A DNA stretch of 64,000 nt, from the NCBI RefSeq assembly GCF_020010925.1, contig NZ_JAGJBZ010000001.1:3144001-3208000 (forward strand), read 5' to 3'. Positions 52,386 through 61,689 of this stretch are shown one piece after another. The position numbers and the translations under genes are program-made. The notes beneath the pieces were generated by a model. The model was not told the DNA's origin. It worked only from the letters and a program-made list of their open reading frames with translations, and did no database searches. Every line of letters starts with the position of its first letter. The stretch's first letter is position 1. This DNA comes from Streptomyces griseiscabiei (lineage in GTDB: Bacteria > Actinomycetota > Actinomycetes > Streptomycetales > Streptomycetaceae).

Positions 52386-53678
52386 TCAGGGCCTGTAGGG
52401 CAGTTGGGGCACGTCGAAGCAGTTGTCGTTCATGTCCCCCTGGCTCAGCCACCCCTTCCCGTCCTGCCAGCGGGCCACGGACACACAGGTCCTGCGGGTC
52501 TCGGGGGGCTCGGCGAGCCGCTCGAAGCGGACCGGGACGAGCAGTCCGTCGGCGCTGTAGGGCTCGGCGCGGTTCATGAACCGGTCGACGCACGCGCGCG
52601 TGACGCCCTGTGCGCCGTCCGCGCATGATCGGGCCGCGTCCGTGAACCACATCGCGGCGGCCCAGCCCTCCACCTGCCACTGGGAGTGCGTCTCCAGGCC
52701 CTTCGTCGCCTCCCGGAACTCCCGCACGGCCGCGTCGCCGTCGTCCGCGAAGTTGCGGCTGGAGCCGGTGGCCCACAGGGCGTTGCGGCAGCGCGGGGCG
52801 TCCTTGTAGTCCTCGGCGACCGTGGAGGTCCAGTTCTGGACGTTGGTGACCTTGGCCGTGAGTTCGGCGCCCACCTCGTCCAGCGCCTCGCAGAGCCGGG
52901 CGTTGCCATGTCCGTCGATGGCGTCGAAGACCAGGTCGGCGCCCTGCTCCCGGATGTCGGCCGCCGCAGCGCGGAAGTTGGGCAGCGCGAAGTCGAGCTG
53001 CTCGGTGACCACCCGGTACCCCTCGGCCTTCAGCCCCTGGACGACCAGCCGGGCGTAGGCGGCCGACGCGGACTGGTTGTACGAGACCACGGCGGCGGTG
53101 CGGGCCCCGTGCTCGCGCTTGAAGTAGCGGTAGACCTCGGTGCCGCCGTACTGCTTCCCGTCCCAGCCGGTCGTGCCGTTCCGGGGCGCGAGGCTGCCGT
53201 AGACGCTGTACAGGTACGGATACGTGTCGTACGCCGGGCCGATGGGCTGGCCGCCGATGTCGGGCACGCGCGCGCGGGCGACGCGGGAGGCGCCCGCGTA
53301 GTCGAGGGCGGTGGTGGCGACCAGCGCCACCACCTCGTCCTCCTCGACGAGCCGGTGCACGCACTCGTTGTTGCCGACGCCGCTGCCCCCGTCGTCGCAC
53401 TCCCGCACCTCGACCCGGCGGCCGTCGATACCGCCGCGCGCGTTGAGCGCGGCGAACCAGGCCTTCGCCCCGTCGCGCGGCCCGGTGAACGCGGTCCCGC
53501 CGACCGGGCTGGTGACGCTGGTGATGATCCCGACGCGCAGCGGTTCGGCGCTCGCCGGGGCCGGAGCCGTGCCCCGGTCCTCGAAGTCGCTCTCCGGGAG
53601 CCGGCTGCCGCAGGCCGTCGCCAGGAGCAGCAGCAGGCCGGCGGCGGCCGTCTCAGCAGCCCGGGCCCGGAGTCGCAT
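52386..53678 (-). CDS. Branched-chain-type ABC transporter substrate-binding lipoprotein (LivK-like)
   Basis: The 430-residue protein has a lipoprotein signal with lipobox LLATACGS (Cys23). The mature part is a type I periplasmic-binding fold: PLRVGIITSVTSPVGG, GGIDGRRVEVRECDDG and EDEVVALVATT in the first lobe, YEVYRYFKREHG-like hinge and LVFDAIDGHGNARLCEAL in the second. It would capture an amino acid, amide or urea-like ligand outside the cell. The ABC subunits are divergently encoded nearby (54963-59041), so these genes form one HAAT system. The 5' end overlaps the preceding lipoprotein gene by 26 bp. Confidence 0.85.
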   Translation of the reverse strand: MRLRARAAETAAAGLLLLLATACGSRLPESDFEDRGTAPAPASAEPLRVGIITSVTSPVGGTAFTGPRDGAKAWFAALNARGGIDGRRVEVRECDDGGSGVGNNECVHRLVEEDEVVALVATTALDYAGASRVARARVPDIGGQPIGPAYDTYPYLYSVYGSLAPRNGTTGWDGKQYGGTEVYRYFKREHGARTAAVVSYNQSASAAYARLVVQGLKAEGYRVVTEQLDFALPNFRAAAADIREQGADLVFDAIDGHGNARLCEALDEVGAELTAKVTNVQNWTSTVAEDYKDAPRCRNALWATGSSRNFADDGDAAVREFREATKGLETHSQWQVEGWAAAMWFTDAARSCADGAQGVTRACVDRFMNRAEPYSADGLLVPVRFERLAEPPETRRTCVSVARWQDGKGWLSQGDMNDNCFDVPQLPYRP

Positions 53679-54237
53679 TGCCGCTCAGCGCGACCAGTCC
53701 GCACAGCGTCTTGACGGACACCTTCCAGGTGCCGTCCTGCTCGACGGCGGTGCCCGCCGCGTCCGGCAGGGCCGTGGCGCCCTCCAGGAGCAGGGTGTAC
53801 GTCACGTCGGCGCCGGTCGCGGAGGTGAAGGTGACCTTCCGGACCTCGGCCTCCACCTGTCCGCCGCGCTCGTCGCCGCTGAACGCCGCGAGGACCGGGC
53901 CCATCTCGTCGCCGTTCTCCAGCACGGCCTGCTTCTCCTCGGTGGAGGTGGCGGGGTCGAAGAACGTCTTCCAGTTCTTCTGGATCTCCTTCTCCGCCGC
54001 CGCGGTGTCCGCGGGCCCGCTCGCGCTGGTGTCCTCCTCGGTCGGCTCGCGGGGCGTGTCCGTCCGCTCGACGGAGGGGGTGGGCGGTGCGGTGTCGCCG
54101 CCGCCTCCGCTGTCGTCGCTGCACGCCGCGAGGGCCGGGGCGAGGAGGAGGGCCAGGGCGGCGGCCAGCGCCGTACCCCGTCCCGCCGCCCTGGGCCCGC
54201 GCCCGTTCGCCCGCCTGAGGTCGCTCCCGAGAACCAT
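53653..54237 (-). CDS. Small lipoprotein with MTB12-like domain
   Basis: The product is 194 residues from ATG 54237 (a GTG at 54246 is possible). The signal is of lipoprotein type with lipobox LAPALAACS near residue 36-40. A Pro/Thr/Asp linker runs to about residue 85. The remaining domain (IQKNWKTFFDPATSTEEKQAVLENG, then VTYTLLLEGATALPDAAG and VEQDGTWKVSVKTLCGLVALSG) resembles the low-molecular-weight antigen MTB12 fold of mycobacteria, a cystatin-like sheet of unknown function. It shares a transcript with the binding-protein gene, so it may be an accessory of that transporter. Confidence 0.72.
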   Translation of the reverse strand: MVLGSDLRRANGRGPRAAGRGTALAAALALLLAPALAACSDDSGGGGDTAPPTPSVERTDTPREPTEEDTSASGPADTAAAEKEIQKNWKTFFDPATSTEEKQAVLENGDEMGPVLAAFSGDERGGQVEAEVRKVTFTSATGADVTYTLLLEGATALPDAAGTAVEQDGTWKVSVKTLCGLVALSGNATPGPGC

Positions 54238-54360
54238 CTGGCTCACCACCGGGTGTCGGTCCGGGCGGCACGCGCCCGGTTCTTTCAGGGTCAGCTTGCA
54301 GGGGGCATAGTGCAAGCCATCGGCTGAGATGGACAGACACACGACGTGTGGGAGCCGCGG

Positions 54361-54963
54361 ATGCCCCGGATGCCTCGTATGCGGACGGCCCGAGCGTGGA
54401 CCGCGCACCCCGTCGTGTGGGCCGGGTGGGCCGCGCTCGCCGGCGGGGCGGTGCTGTGCGTCGTCGGCTGGTACGGCGTCTCCGGCGAGCGCTTCGCCGC
54501 ACGGCAGCTCCCCTATCTCGCCTCGTGCACGGTCCCCGGCGCCGCGCTGATCGTCGCGGGCGCGGTGCTGCTCGCGCACGGCCGCGACGCCCTGGCCACG
54601 TCCCGGGTCGAGGAGCTGTACGGCCTTCTGGTCGCCGCCGGACCGGAAGGCACCGCCGAGGCGTCCGGGCGGGCGGTGGCGCCCCTCGCCGTCAGCGGCA
54701 GGCTGCTGATGGTGCCCGGCGGCACGCTCTGGCACCGCGCGGACTGCCCGCTGGTGGCCGGGAAGGCGGAGGCGGTGCCGGTGGACTCCCGGGTGCTGAC
54801 GAGCGGCGAACTGCGGCCGTGCCCGATCTGCGAGGCACCCGACCGGGACGACGACACCGCCGCCCCGGAGGCGGACATGGGGACCGGCCCCGCCACGGAC
54901 CCCACCGCCGATTCCGCGGCCGATTCCGCGGCCGATTCCGCTGCGGACCCCGAAGAGGGCTGA
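54361..54963 (+). CDS. Two-helix membrane protein with His-Cys zinc-type motif
   Basis: The product is 200 residues from ATG 54361 with GGAG upstream. Two helices (about 19-41 and 54-75) form a hairpin with a short outside loop. A cytoplasmic domain follows, with LWHRADCPLVAGK and LRPCPIC, an H-x3-C...C-x2-C arrangement like the treble-clef/Ada-type metal site. The tail is acidic and repetitive: a 12-bp unit repeated in frame (DSAADSAADSAAD at 54907-54944). It couples by TGATG to the fused ABC gene, so it may regulate or scaffold that transporter. The function is not known. Confidence 0.7.
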   Translation: MPRMPRMRTARAWTAHPVVWAGWAALAGGAVLCVVGWYGVSGERFAARQLPYLASCTVPGAALIVAGAVLLAHGRDALATSRVEELYGLLVAAGPEGTAEASGRAVAPLAVSGRLLMVPGGTLWHRADCPLVAGKAEAVPVDSRVLTSGELRPCPICEAPDRDDDTAAPEADMGTGPATDPTADSAADSAADSAADPEEG

Positions 54964-57900
54964 TGGCGTCGCTGACGTACGACCTCACGCTCGCGGGGCT
55001 CTCGGTCGGCAGCGCGGCGGCACTCACCGGGATCGGGCTGATCGTGACGTACCGGGCGACCGGTGTGCTCAACTTCGCGCACGGGGCGATCGCGATGGTG
55101 TGCGCGTATCTGCTGCGCCAGTTCACCGTGGAGTGGGGGTGGCCCCTCTGGCCGGGCGCCCTCGTGACCCTGCTGCTGGTGGCGCCCGCCCTCGGCCTGG
55201 CCCTGGAGCGCTTCGTCTTCCGCCCGCTCGCCGTGCTCGGCGGCGACCCCGCGCGGACCCTGGTCGCCTCCATCGGCGTCTTCGTCCTCCTCGTCGGCGG
55301 GGCCGCACTGCTGTGGGGCCAGGGCGCGCGGGACGACGCCCCGACGCTGCTGTCGGCGGACCCTTGGGGCCCGTTGGCGGTGGCCGTCGCGGTCGCGGCG
55401 GCCGTGGGCGCGGTCACCCGCTGGACGCGCTTCGGCCGTGAACTGCGGGCCGTCGTGGACGACCGTTCCCTCGCCGTCCTCGGGGGCATCGACGCGGACC
55501 GGGTCGCCGCGGCGGGCTGGGCGTTCGGCTCCTTCACCGCGGGCCTGACGGGGGTGCTCCTCGCGCCCTACGTCCGTCTCGACCCGTACGGCATGCCGCT
55601 GCTGGTGATGGAGGTGGTCGCCGTGGCGGTCGCCGCCCGGATGCGGAGCCTGCCGGTGGCCGTGCTCGTCGCGCTGGGCATCGGGGTCGCCCAGAGCCAG
55701 CTGGCCCGGTTCCATCCCTCGGGCTGGGCGGAGCCCCTGCTCCAGGCCGTGGCCACCAACCTCTTCGTCGTGGCCCTCCTGATCGCGGCCCTGGTGCTCC
55801 CCGGCGTGGGCACCCGCGACGCGCTGCCCCGCCCGGCGACCGCGCGGGCCGGCGCCCCCGCCGGGGCGTGGATCGTGGCCCTCCTGCTCTTCCTGATCCC
55901 GCTGGGCTTCGCGGGCCGCGACCTGCACACGGCCGTCCAGGTCCCGGCGCTGGGCGTGGTCCTGCTCTCCCTGGTGGTGGTGACGGGCAGGGGCGGCCAG
56001 ATCTCCCTGGGCCAGGCGGGATACGCGGGCCTGGGCGCCCTGTTCACGGCCCTCCTGACGGCCGGCCGTCTCCCCTTCCTCCCGGCGCTCCCCGAACTGG
56101 CCGCGCTCCTGATGGCCGTGGTCCTGGTGGCCCCGCTCGGTCTGCTGACCGGCTGGCCCGCGATCAGCCGCCACGGGCTGGCGCTGGCCCTCGCGACGTT
56201 CGCCGTCGGCGTCGGTGTGAGCCGCTTCGTCTTCGCCCAGCCGTACGCGACGTCCGGCCTCACCGTCACCCGGCCCCCGGGGTTCGAGGGCGACCGCGCG
56301 TACTACGTCCTGGAGCTGTTCCTGCTCTCCCTCGCCCTCCTCGCCACCCACGCCCTGCGCCGGGGCCGCACGGGCCGGGCGCTGGCCGCCGTGCGGGACC
56401 ACGAGGCGGGCGCCTCGGCGGCGGGCGTCCGTGTCCCCGCGCTGAAACTCGCGGCGTTCGTGACGGGCGCCGCGCTCGCCGCCCTCGGCGGCGGCATGCT
56501 CGCGATGGGCGTCCGCGCGTTCGACCCCACCGCCTACGACCCCGTCCGCGGCCTCCTCTGGTTCGCCGCGATCGTCGTCCTCGGCGCCGACAGCACCCTC
56601 GGCGCCCTCGCGGCGGCCGCCCTGCTGGTGGGCCTGGACGCGGGCACCGAGGGCGGCGTGGCAGCCGCGGTCATCGGCATCCTGGCGCTACTGGTGGGCC
56701 GCCTCCCGGACGGCCCCCAGGAAGCGGTACGGGCGGGGTACGCACGGCTTCGGGCGGGGGCGAGGTCCCGAGGAGACCTGACGGCGGCGGGGCGACGGGC
56801 TCGGGAGAGGGTACGGGCGGGGGTGCCGATCGGGGCGGGGAGCGGGGGGCTGAGGAAGGCGGCGGGGTTCAGCGGCGCGACCGGGGCCGGTGGGAGCCGA
56901 GGCGGGGCGGGCAGACAGGGCTGGCCCGGGGGCACGTCCGAGGTGGCGAAGACGATGGATGCCCCGGCAAGGGCAAGGGCAAAGGGCACCGGCGCGGGCC
57001 ACCGAGCCGGGGGTCGGGGCTCCGCCGAGAATCCGCCCCCGCCCGGTGACGTGCCTGTCCGCAGGGGCCGTGGCGACGGACGCGGGCCAGGCGGCACCGG
57101 CCCCGGACAGACCTCGGCCGGGGCCGGACGCTCGCCGCAGGACGGGACGGGAGCGGGCGGACCCGAGCGCCGCGAAGGACAGCCCGGTGGCAGCGGCCCC
57201 GGGCCCAGCGGGGAGCAGCCCAATAACCCGCACCGGCCACCCACACCCGGTGACGTGCCCGTCCGCAAGGCCCGTGGCGACGGACGCGCGCCTGGCACTA
57301 CCGGCTCCGGACACCCGTCGCAGGACGGGACGGAAACGGGCGGACCCGAGCCCCACGCAGGACAGCCCGGTGGCAACGGCCCCGGGCCCGGCGGGCAGCA
57401 GCCCGACACCCCGCACCGGCCACCCCTGCCCCGAGACGTGCCCGTCCGCAGAGCCCGTGGCGACAGCCACAGGCCCGGCGGCACCGGCCCCGGACAAACC
57501 TCGGCCCGGGCCGAACACCCGCCCCAGGGCGGAACGGAAACGGACGCACCCGAACCCCGCGCAGGACAGCCCGGTGATCCCGGCTCCGGCGGGGAGTCGC
57601 CCGGCGCCCCCGCCGGCTCCCCGCTTCGTCCCGCCGCCACCCCGGCCCACCACACCCCCCGCTCCCCGCGCCCCCTTCCGGTCGGGCCCTCGCTCCGGGC
57701 GCGTCGGCTCCGGCTCCGCTACGGCGAGTTCACGGTGCTCGACGGTGTCGACCTGGATGTCCTGCCCGGCCGGGTCAGTGCCGTCGTGGGGCCGAACGGG
57801 GCCGGGAAGAGCACTCTCTTCCACTGTCTCGCCGGGACGCTGCGGCCCGGGGGCGGCCGGGTGTGCCTCGGGGGGCGGGACATCACGCGGGTGCCGGCCC

Positions 57901-58403
57901 ACGCCCGTACCCGGCTCGGGATCGCCCGCACGTTTCAACAGCTCGCGGTCTTCCCGTCGTTGAGTGTGGCCGAGAACGTCCGTGTGGGCGCCGAGCAGGG
58001 GCGGGTCGCCGATCCCGGTGCGGCGGAGCGGGCGTTGCGGCTGTTCGGGCTGGACGGGCCGGTACGGGCGGCGCCGGCGGCCGGACTGCCGACCGGGACG
58101 CTGCGACGCGTCGAGCTGGCGAGGGCGCTCGCCGGGAGCCCCCACGTCCTGCTGCTCGACGAGCCCGCCGCCGGCCTCGACACCACCGAGATCGCCGCCC
58201 TCGTCCGCGTACTGCGCGCCCTCGCCGACGACGGCACGGCCCTGCTGGTCGTCGAGCACGACCTGGACCTCGTCGCGGATCTCGCGGACGTCGTGCACGT
58301 GATGGCGGCGGGCCGGATCGTCACGTCCGGCCCCGCCGCCCACGTCCTCCGCCCGCCCCAGGCGGGCCCGGCCGCCCCGGACACCCGGGTGGGCGAGCGA
58401 TGA
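54963..58403 (+). CDS. Fused branched-chain-type ABC transporter: LivH + LivM permeases + LivG ATPase in one chain
   Basis: The 1146-residue protein starts at ATG 54963, overlapping the upstream stop. Residues 1-290 are a LivH-type permease (GLIVTYRATGVLNFAHGAIAM). Residues about 300-600 are a LivM-type permease (VTGRGGQISLGQAGYAGLGALF). Residues about 600-905 are a hydrophilic Gly/Pro/Arg linker with three tandem repeats of about 60 residues. Residues about 910-1146 are a LivG-type ATPase with Walker A GPNGAGKST (943-951), LPTGTLRRVELARAL as signature and Walker B HVLLLDEPAAGLD. These parts are normally three proteins. The frame is continuous and coding bias uniform, so a sequencing fusion is unlikely. 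The ligand is unknown; the binding protein is encoded divergently. Confidence 0.82.
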   Translation: MASLTYDLTLAGLSVGSAAALTGIGLIVTYRATGVLNFAHGAIAMVCAYLLRQFTVEWGWPLWPGALVTLLLVAPALGLALERFVFRPLAVLGGDPARTLVASIGVFVLLVGGAALLWGQGARDDAPTLLSADPWGPLAVAVAVAAAVGAVTRWTRFGRELRAVVDDRSLAVLGGIDADRVAAAGWAFGSFTAGLTGVLLAPYVRLDPYGMPLLVMEVVAVAVAARMRSLPVAVLVALGIGVAQSQLARFHPSGWAEPLLQAVATNLFVVALLIAALVLPGVGTRDALPRPATARAGAPAGAWIVALLLFLIPLGFAGRDLHTAVQVPALGVVLLSLVVVTGRGGQISLGQAGYAGLGALFTALLTAGRLPFLPALPELAALLMAVVLVAPLGLLTGWPAISRHGLALALATFAVGVGVSRFVFAQPYATSGLTVTRPPGFEGDRAYYVLELFLLSLALLATHALRRGRTGRALAAVRDHEAGASAAGVRVPALKLAAFVTGAALAALGGGMLAMGVRAFDPTAYDPVRGLLWFAAIVVLGADSTLGALAAAALLVGLDAGTEGGVAAAVIGILALLVGRLPDGPQEAVRAGYARLRAGARSRGDLTAAGRRARERVRAGVPIGAGSGGLRKAAGFSGATGAGGSRGGAGRQGWPGGTSEVAKTMDAPARARAKGTGAGHRAGGRGSAENPPPPGDVPVRRGRGDGRGPGGTGPGQTSAGAGRSPQDGTGAGGPERREGQPGGSGPGPSGEQPNNPHRPPTPGDVPVRKARGDGRAPGTTGSGHPSQDGTETGGPEPHAGQPGGNGPGPGGQQPDTPHRPPLPRDVPVRRARGDSHRPGGTGPGQTSARAEHPPQGGTETDAPEPRAGQPGDPGSGGESPGAPAGSPLRPAATPAHHTPRSPRPLPVGPSLRARRLRLRYGEFTVLDGVDLDVLPGRVSAVVGPNGAGKSTLFHCLAGTLRPGGGRVCLGGRDITRVPAHARTRLGIARTFQQLAVFPSLSVAENVRVGAEQGRVADPGAAERALRLFGLDGPVRAAPAAGLPTGTLRRVELARALAGSPHVLLLDEPAAGLDTTEIAALVRVLRALADDGTALLVVEHDLDLVADLADVVHVMAAGRIVTSGPAAHVLRPPQAGPAAPDTRVGER
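57033..57590 (+). repeat. Three degenerate in-frame repeats of about 170-200 bp in the ABC fusion linker
   Basis: Units run about 57033-57236, 57237-57419 and 57420-57590. Each encodes a segment starting near DVPVR-x-ARGD and ending near GQPG-GPGP-PHRPP. Unit 2 lacks the TSAxA segment present in units 1 and 3. The repeats diverge at silent and non-silent sites, so they are not a recent assembly duplication. Confidence 0.85.
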
Positions 58404-59041
58404 CCCTCCTCTCCCTCCGCCGCGCGCGCGTCCGCCACGGCCCCGTGGAGGCCCTGCACGGTCTCACCCTCGCCGCCCCGGGTCCCGGGGTCACCGTGCT
58501 GCTCGGCCGCAACGGCTCCGGGCGTACGACCGCGCTGCGGGCCCTCGCCGGGACGGTGCCGCTGTCCGGCGGCGCCGTGGTGTGGGACGGGGTCGACGTG
58601 ACCCGGACGCCCGCGTACGAGCGGGCCCGCCGGGGTCTGGTCCTCGTACCGGAGCGGCGGGCCGTCTTCGGTTCGCTGACCGTGCGCGAGAACCTCGGAC
58701 TCGCCGCGCCGGACCTCGCGTACGCCCTGGACGCCTATCCGCCGCTCGAACCCCTGCTCCCCCGCCGTGCCGGCACCCTCTCCGGGGGCGAGCAGCGCAT
58801 GCTCGCCCTCGCCCGCGCCCTGTCGGCCCGCGCGCGCGTGGTCCTCGTCGACGAACCCGCCCAGGGCATGTCGCCGGCGGTCGCGGCCCGTACGTACGAG
58901 CTGCTGGGCCGGCTCGACGCGTGCGTGGTCGTCGCCGAACAGCGGCTGCCGCCGGGCCTGCGCGAGGTACCGGGCGTGCTCGTGTACGAACTCCGGCGCG
59001 GGGCGCTGGCGTTCGCCGGCGAGGCGGCCGAACTCGCCTGA
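58400..59041 (+). CDS. LivF-type ABC ATPase with Arg in place of the Walker A Lys
   Basis: The 213-residue protein starts at ATG 58400 inside the previous stop. LivF features are VEALHGLTLAAPGPGVTVLLG, DVTRTPAYERARRGLVLVPERRAVFGSLTVREN (Q-loop region) and LSGGEQRMLALARAL as an intact signature. Walker B is VVLVDEPAQGMSP, and the final segment is YELRRGALAFAGEAAEL. The P-loop reads GRNGSGRTT, so the invariant lysine of GxxxxGK[ST] is Arg (codon CGT at about 58528). Nucleotide binding is probably weak, making this a degenerate site paired with the canonical LivG site in the fusion. It is shorter than typical LivF (about 235). Confidence 0.83.
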   Translation: MTLLSLRRARVRHGPVEALHGLTLAAPGPGVTVLLGRNGSGRTTALRALAGTVPLSGGAVVWDGVDVTRTPAYERARRGLVLVPERRAVFGSLTVRENLGLAAPDLAYALDAYPPLEPLLPRRAGTLSGGEQRMLALARALSARARVVLVDEPAQGMSPAVAARTYELLGRLDACVVVAEQRLPPGLREVPGVLVYELRRGALAFAGEAAELA

Positions 59042-59055
59042 TCCGGCACGGCGCG

Positions 59056-59087
59056 GGTCCCGCCCGGCACATCGGCCGGACGGGACC
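59056..59087. terminator. Hairpin between LivF and Rpf-like genes
   Basis: GGTCCCG/CGGGACC and CCGGC/GCCGG pair with one C-A mismatch between them and a 6-base loop. It is positioned to end both convergent transcripts. Confidence 0.55.
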
Positions 59088-59136
59088 TCGGCGCCCCGGG
59101 CCCGGGCACACCGGCCAAGGAGCAACCGGCCAGGGG

Positions 59137-60320
<1,184 letters not shown>

Positions 60321-61091
60321 GTGCCGCGCATGCTCGACGTCAGCGACGAGGTACGCGCCGAGATCGGCGACGAAGAAGCCGACCGGCTGCTCGCCGGAGA
60401 GAACGCCCCCGGCGGCTACGACTGCACGTCGTGCCGTACCCCCGGCGACTCCGAGCAGGAGCGCACCAGCACCGTCCTCTTCGTCGGCGACGAGACAGCC
60501 GTGCTCGCCTTCGCCCACGCCACCTGTCTGCCCTCCCAGGTCGTCCAGGTCACCGAGGAGCAGTTGCAGGGCGCCGCCCGTTCCATCGCCGGGGACGCCC
60601 CGGCCCAGGCCGCGCCCGAGCAGGCCGTGCTCGGCGTCACCAGCGGACTGATCCTGCTCAGCGGCGAGCTGCACCCGGCGCTGGTCGTGGAGCCGACCGC
60701 CCCCATCGCCCGCCCGGGTACGACGGGCGTGGGCGACGACTTCCTGCCGCTGCTCATCGAGCAGGGCTTCATGCCGCTCCCCCAGATCGACTCCGTACCG
60801 CCCGTGCTGCACGGCTGGTCCGTCCTGCTCGCCATGGGTCAGCTGCACGCCATCCTGCAGCCGGGGTCCACCGGTGGTTCCCCGGTCGCGTGGTGGCAGG
60901 CCCATCAGGCGCTGCAGGTCGCCGACGCGTGGCGGGCGGCGGCGAACAAGCACCAGCAGGTGCTGATGTTCGCGGCGCCGGTGGGGTCGATCGGACGGCA
61001 GCCGCGCGAGGACCTGCTGCGGGACGCGCTCGACAAGGCGGCGGGGAACGGCAAGCTGGTGGCGGCGACCCTGCCGCTGGCCGGCACCTGA
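60321..61091 (+). CDS. Conserved hypothetical protein
   Basis: The product is 256 residues from GTG 60321, five bases after AGGAG (60311-60315). It starts VPRMLDVSDEVRAEIGDEEADRLLAGENAPGG. A CTSCRTPGD motif and a later AHATCLPSQ could bind a metal, giving a CxxC-His-Cys set near residues 36-75. The rest is alpha/beta with no membrane segment. The family is common in streptomycetes as I remember but has no assigned function. The downstream hypothetical gene begins 54 bp on with its own ribosome site, so the two may be co-transcribed. Confidence 0.75.
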   Translation: MPRMLDVSDEVRAEIGDEEADRLLAGENAPGGYDCTSCRTPGDSEQERTSTVLFVGDETAVLAFAHATCLPSQVVQVTEEQLQGAARSIAGDAPAQAAPEQAVLGVTSGLILLSGELHPALVVEPTAPIARPGTTGVGDDFLPLLIEQGFMPLPQIDSVPPVLHGWSVLLAMGQLHAILQPGSTGGSPVAWWQAHQALQVADAWRAAANKHQQVLMFAAPVGSIGRQPREDLLRDALDKAAGNGKLVAATLPLAGT

Positions 61092-61144
61092 TCGCCTCGC
61101 CCCGGGTGCGCCCCAAAGCCGCGCCCGCCCGGCCCGGAGGCTGA

Positions 61145-61612
61145 ATGGTTGAGCTAGCGCATCTCTTCCCCCGTGGGGTCGTTGGCACAGACGTGCACGC
61201 ATACGACGTACCTCGCCGCCAGTCCTATCAGTCGATCCCGTCCATGCGGCCGACTCAGGATCCGTCGGGCGGGCCCTCGGCCACGCCCATCTACGACTCG
61301 CTCTACGCGGAGTGGGTCAGGACCTACCGGACCCTGCCGGGCGACCGGCACGGCGAGGAGGGGTTGGGGTTCACGGGCTTCGGCAGCCTGTCGCACGGCT
61401 CGGGCGGACATCGCACCGCCGGGTCGTACGCAGCCGATTCCTACGGCTCCCGGCACGCGGCGGGGCATCTCGCCACCCAGCGCGAGACCCAGCCCGGTCA
61501 CACGGCCACGACGGCGGCCGTGTGGCAGCCGGTCGGGCGGATCCCCACCGGACACACCGGGATGCACCACATCCCGTCGCCGCTGCCGCCGGGACCGCGC
61601 CGGGGTCTTTGA
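61145..61612 (+). CDS. Hypothetical low-complexity protein
   Basis: The product is 155 residues from ATG 61145, with GGAGG at 61136-61140; a later ATG at 61244 is the alternative. It contains SATPIYDSLYAEWVRTYRTLPGDR and the GLGFTGFGS segment, which I recall from short streptomycete proteins of the DUF6643 kind. The second half is rich in Gly, His, Ser and Thr and probably disordered. There are no membrane or signal features. The function is unknown. A very strong hairpin separates it from the convergent der gene. Confidence 0.6.
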   Translation: MVELAHLFPRGVVGTDVHAYDVPRRQSYQSIPSMRPTQDPSGGPSATPIYDSLYAEWVRTYRTLPGDRHGEEGLGFTGFGSLSHGSGGHRTAGSYAADSYGSRHAAGHLATQRETQPGHTATTAAVWQPVGRIPTGHTGMHHIPSPLPPGPRRGL

Positions 61613-61630
61613 AGCGGGCACCTCGGGCAC

Positions 61631-61673
61631 ATGAGGAGGCGGCCACCCGGTATCCGGGTGGCCGCCTCCTCAT
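61631..61673. terminator. 20-bp perfect hairpin between the hypothetical gene and der
   Basis: Arms 61631-61650 and 61654-61673 pair without mismatch around the loop TAT. The hairpin lies 19 bp after the hypothetical stop and 17 bp after the der stop, so it can terminate both. Confidence 0.85.
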
Positions 61674-61689
61674 GTCGTACGGGCGCTGC

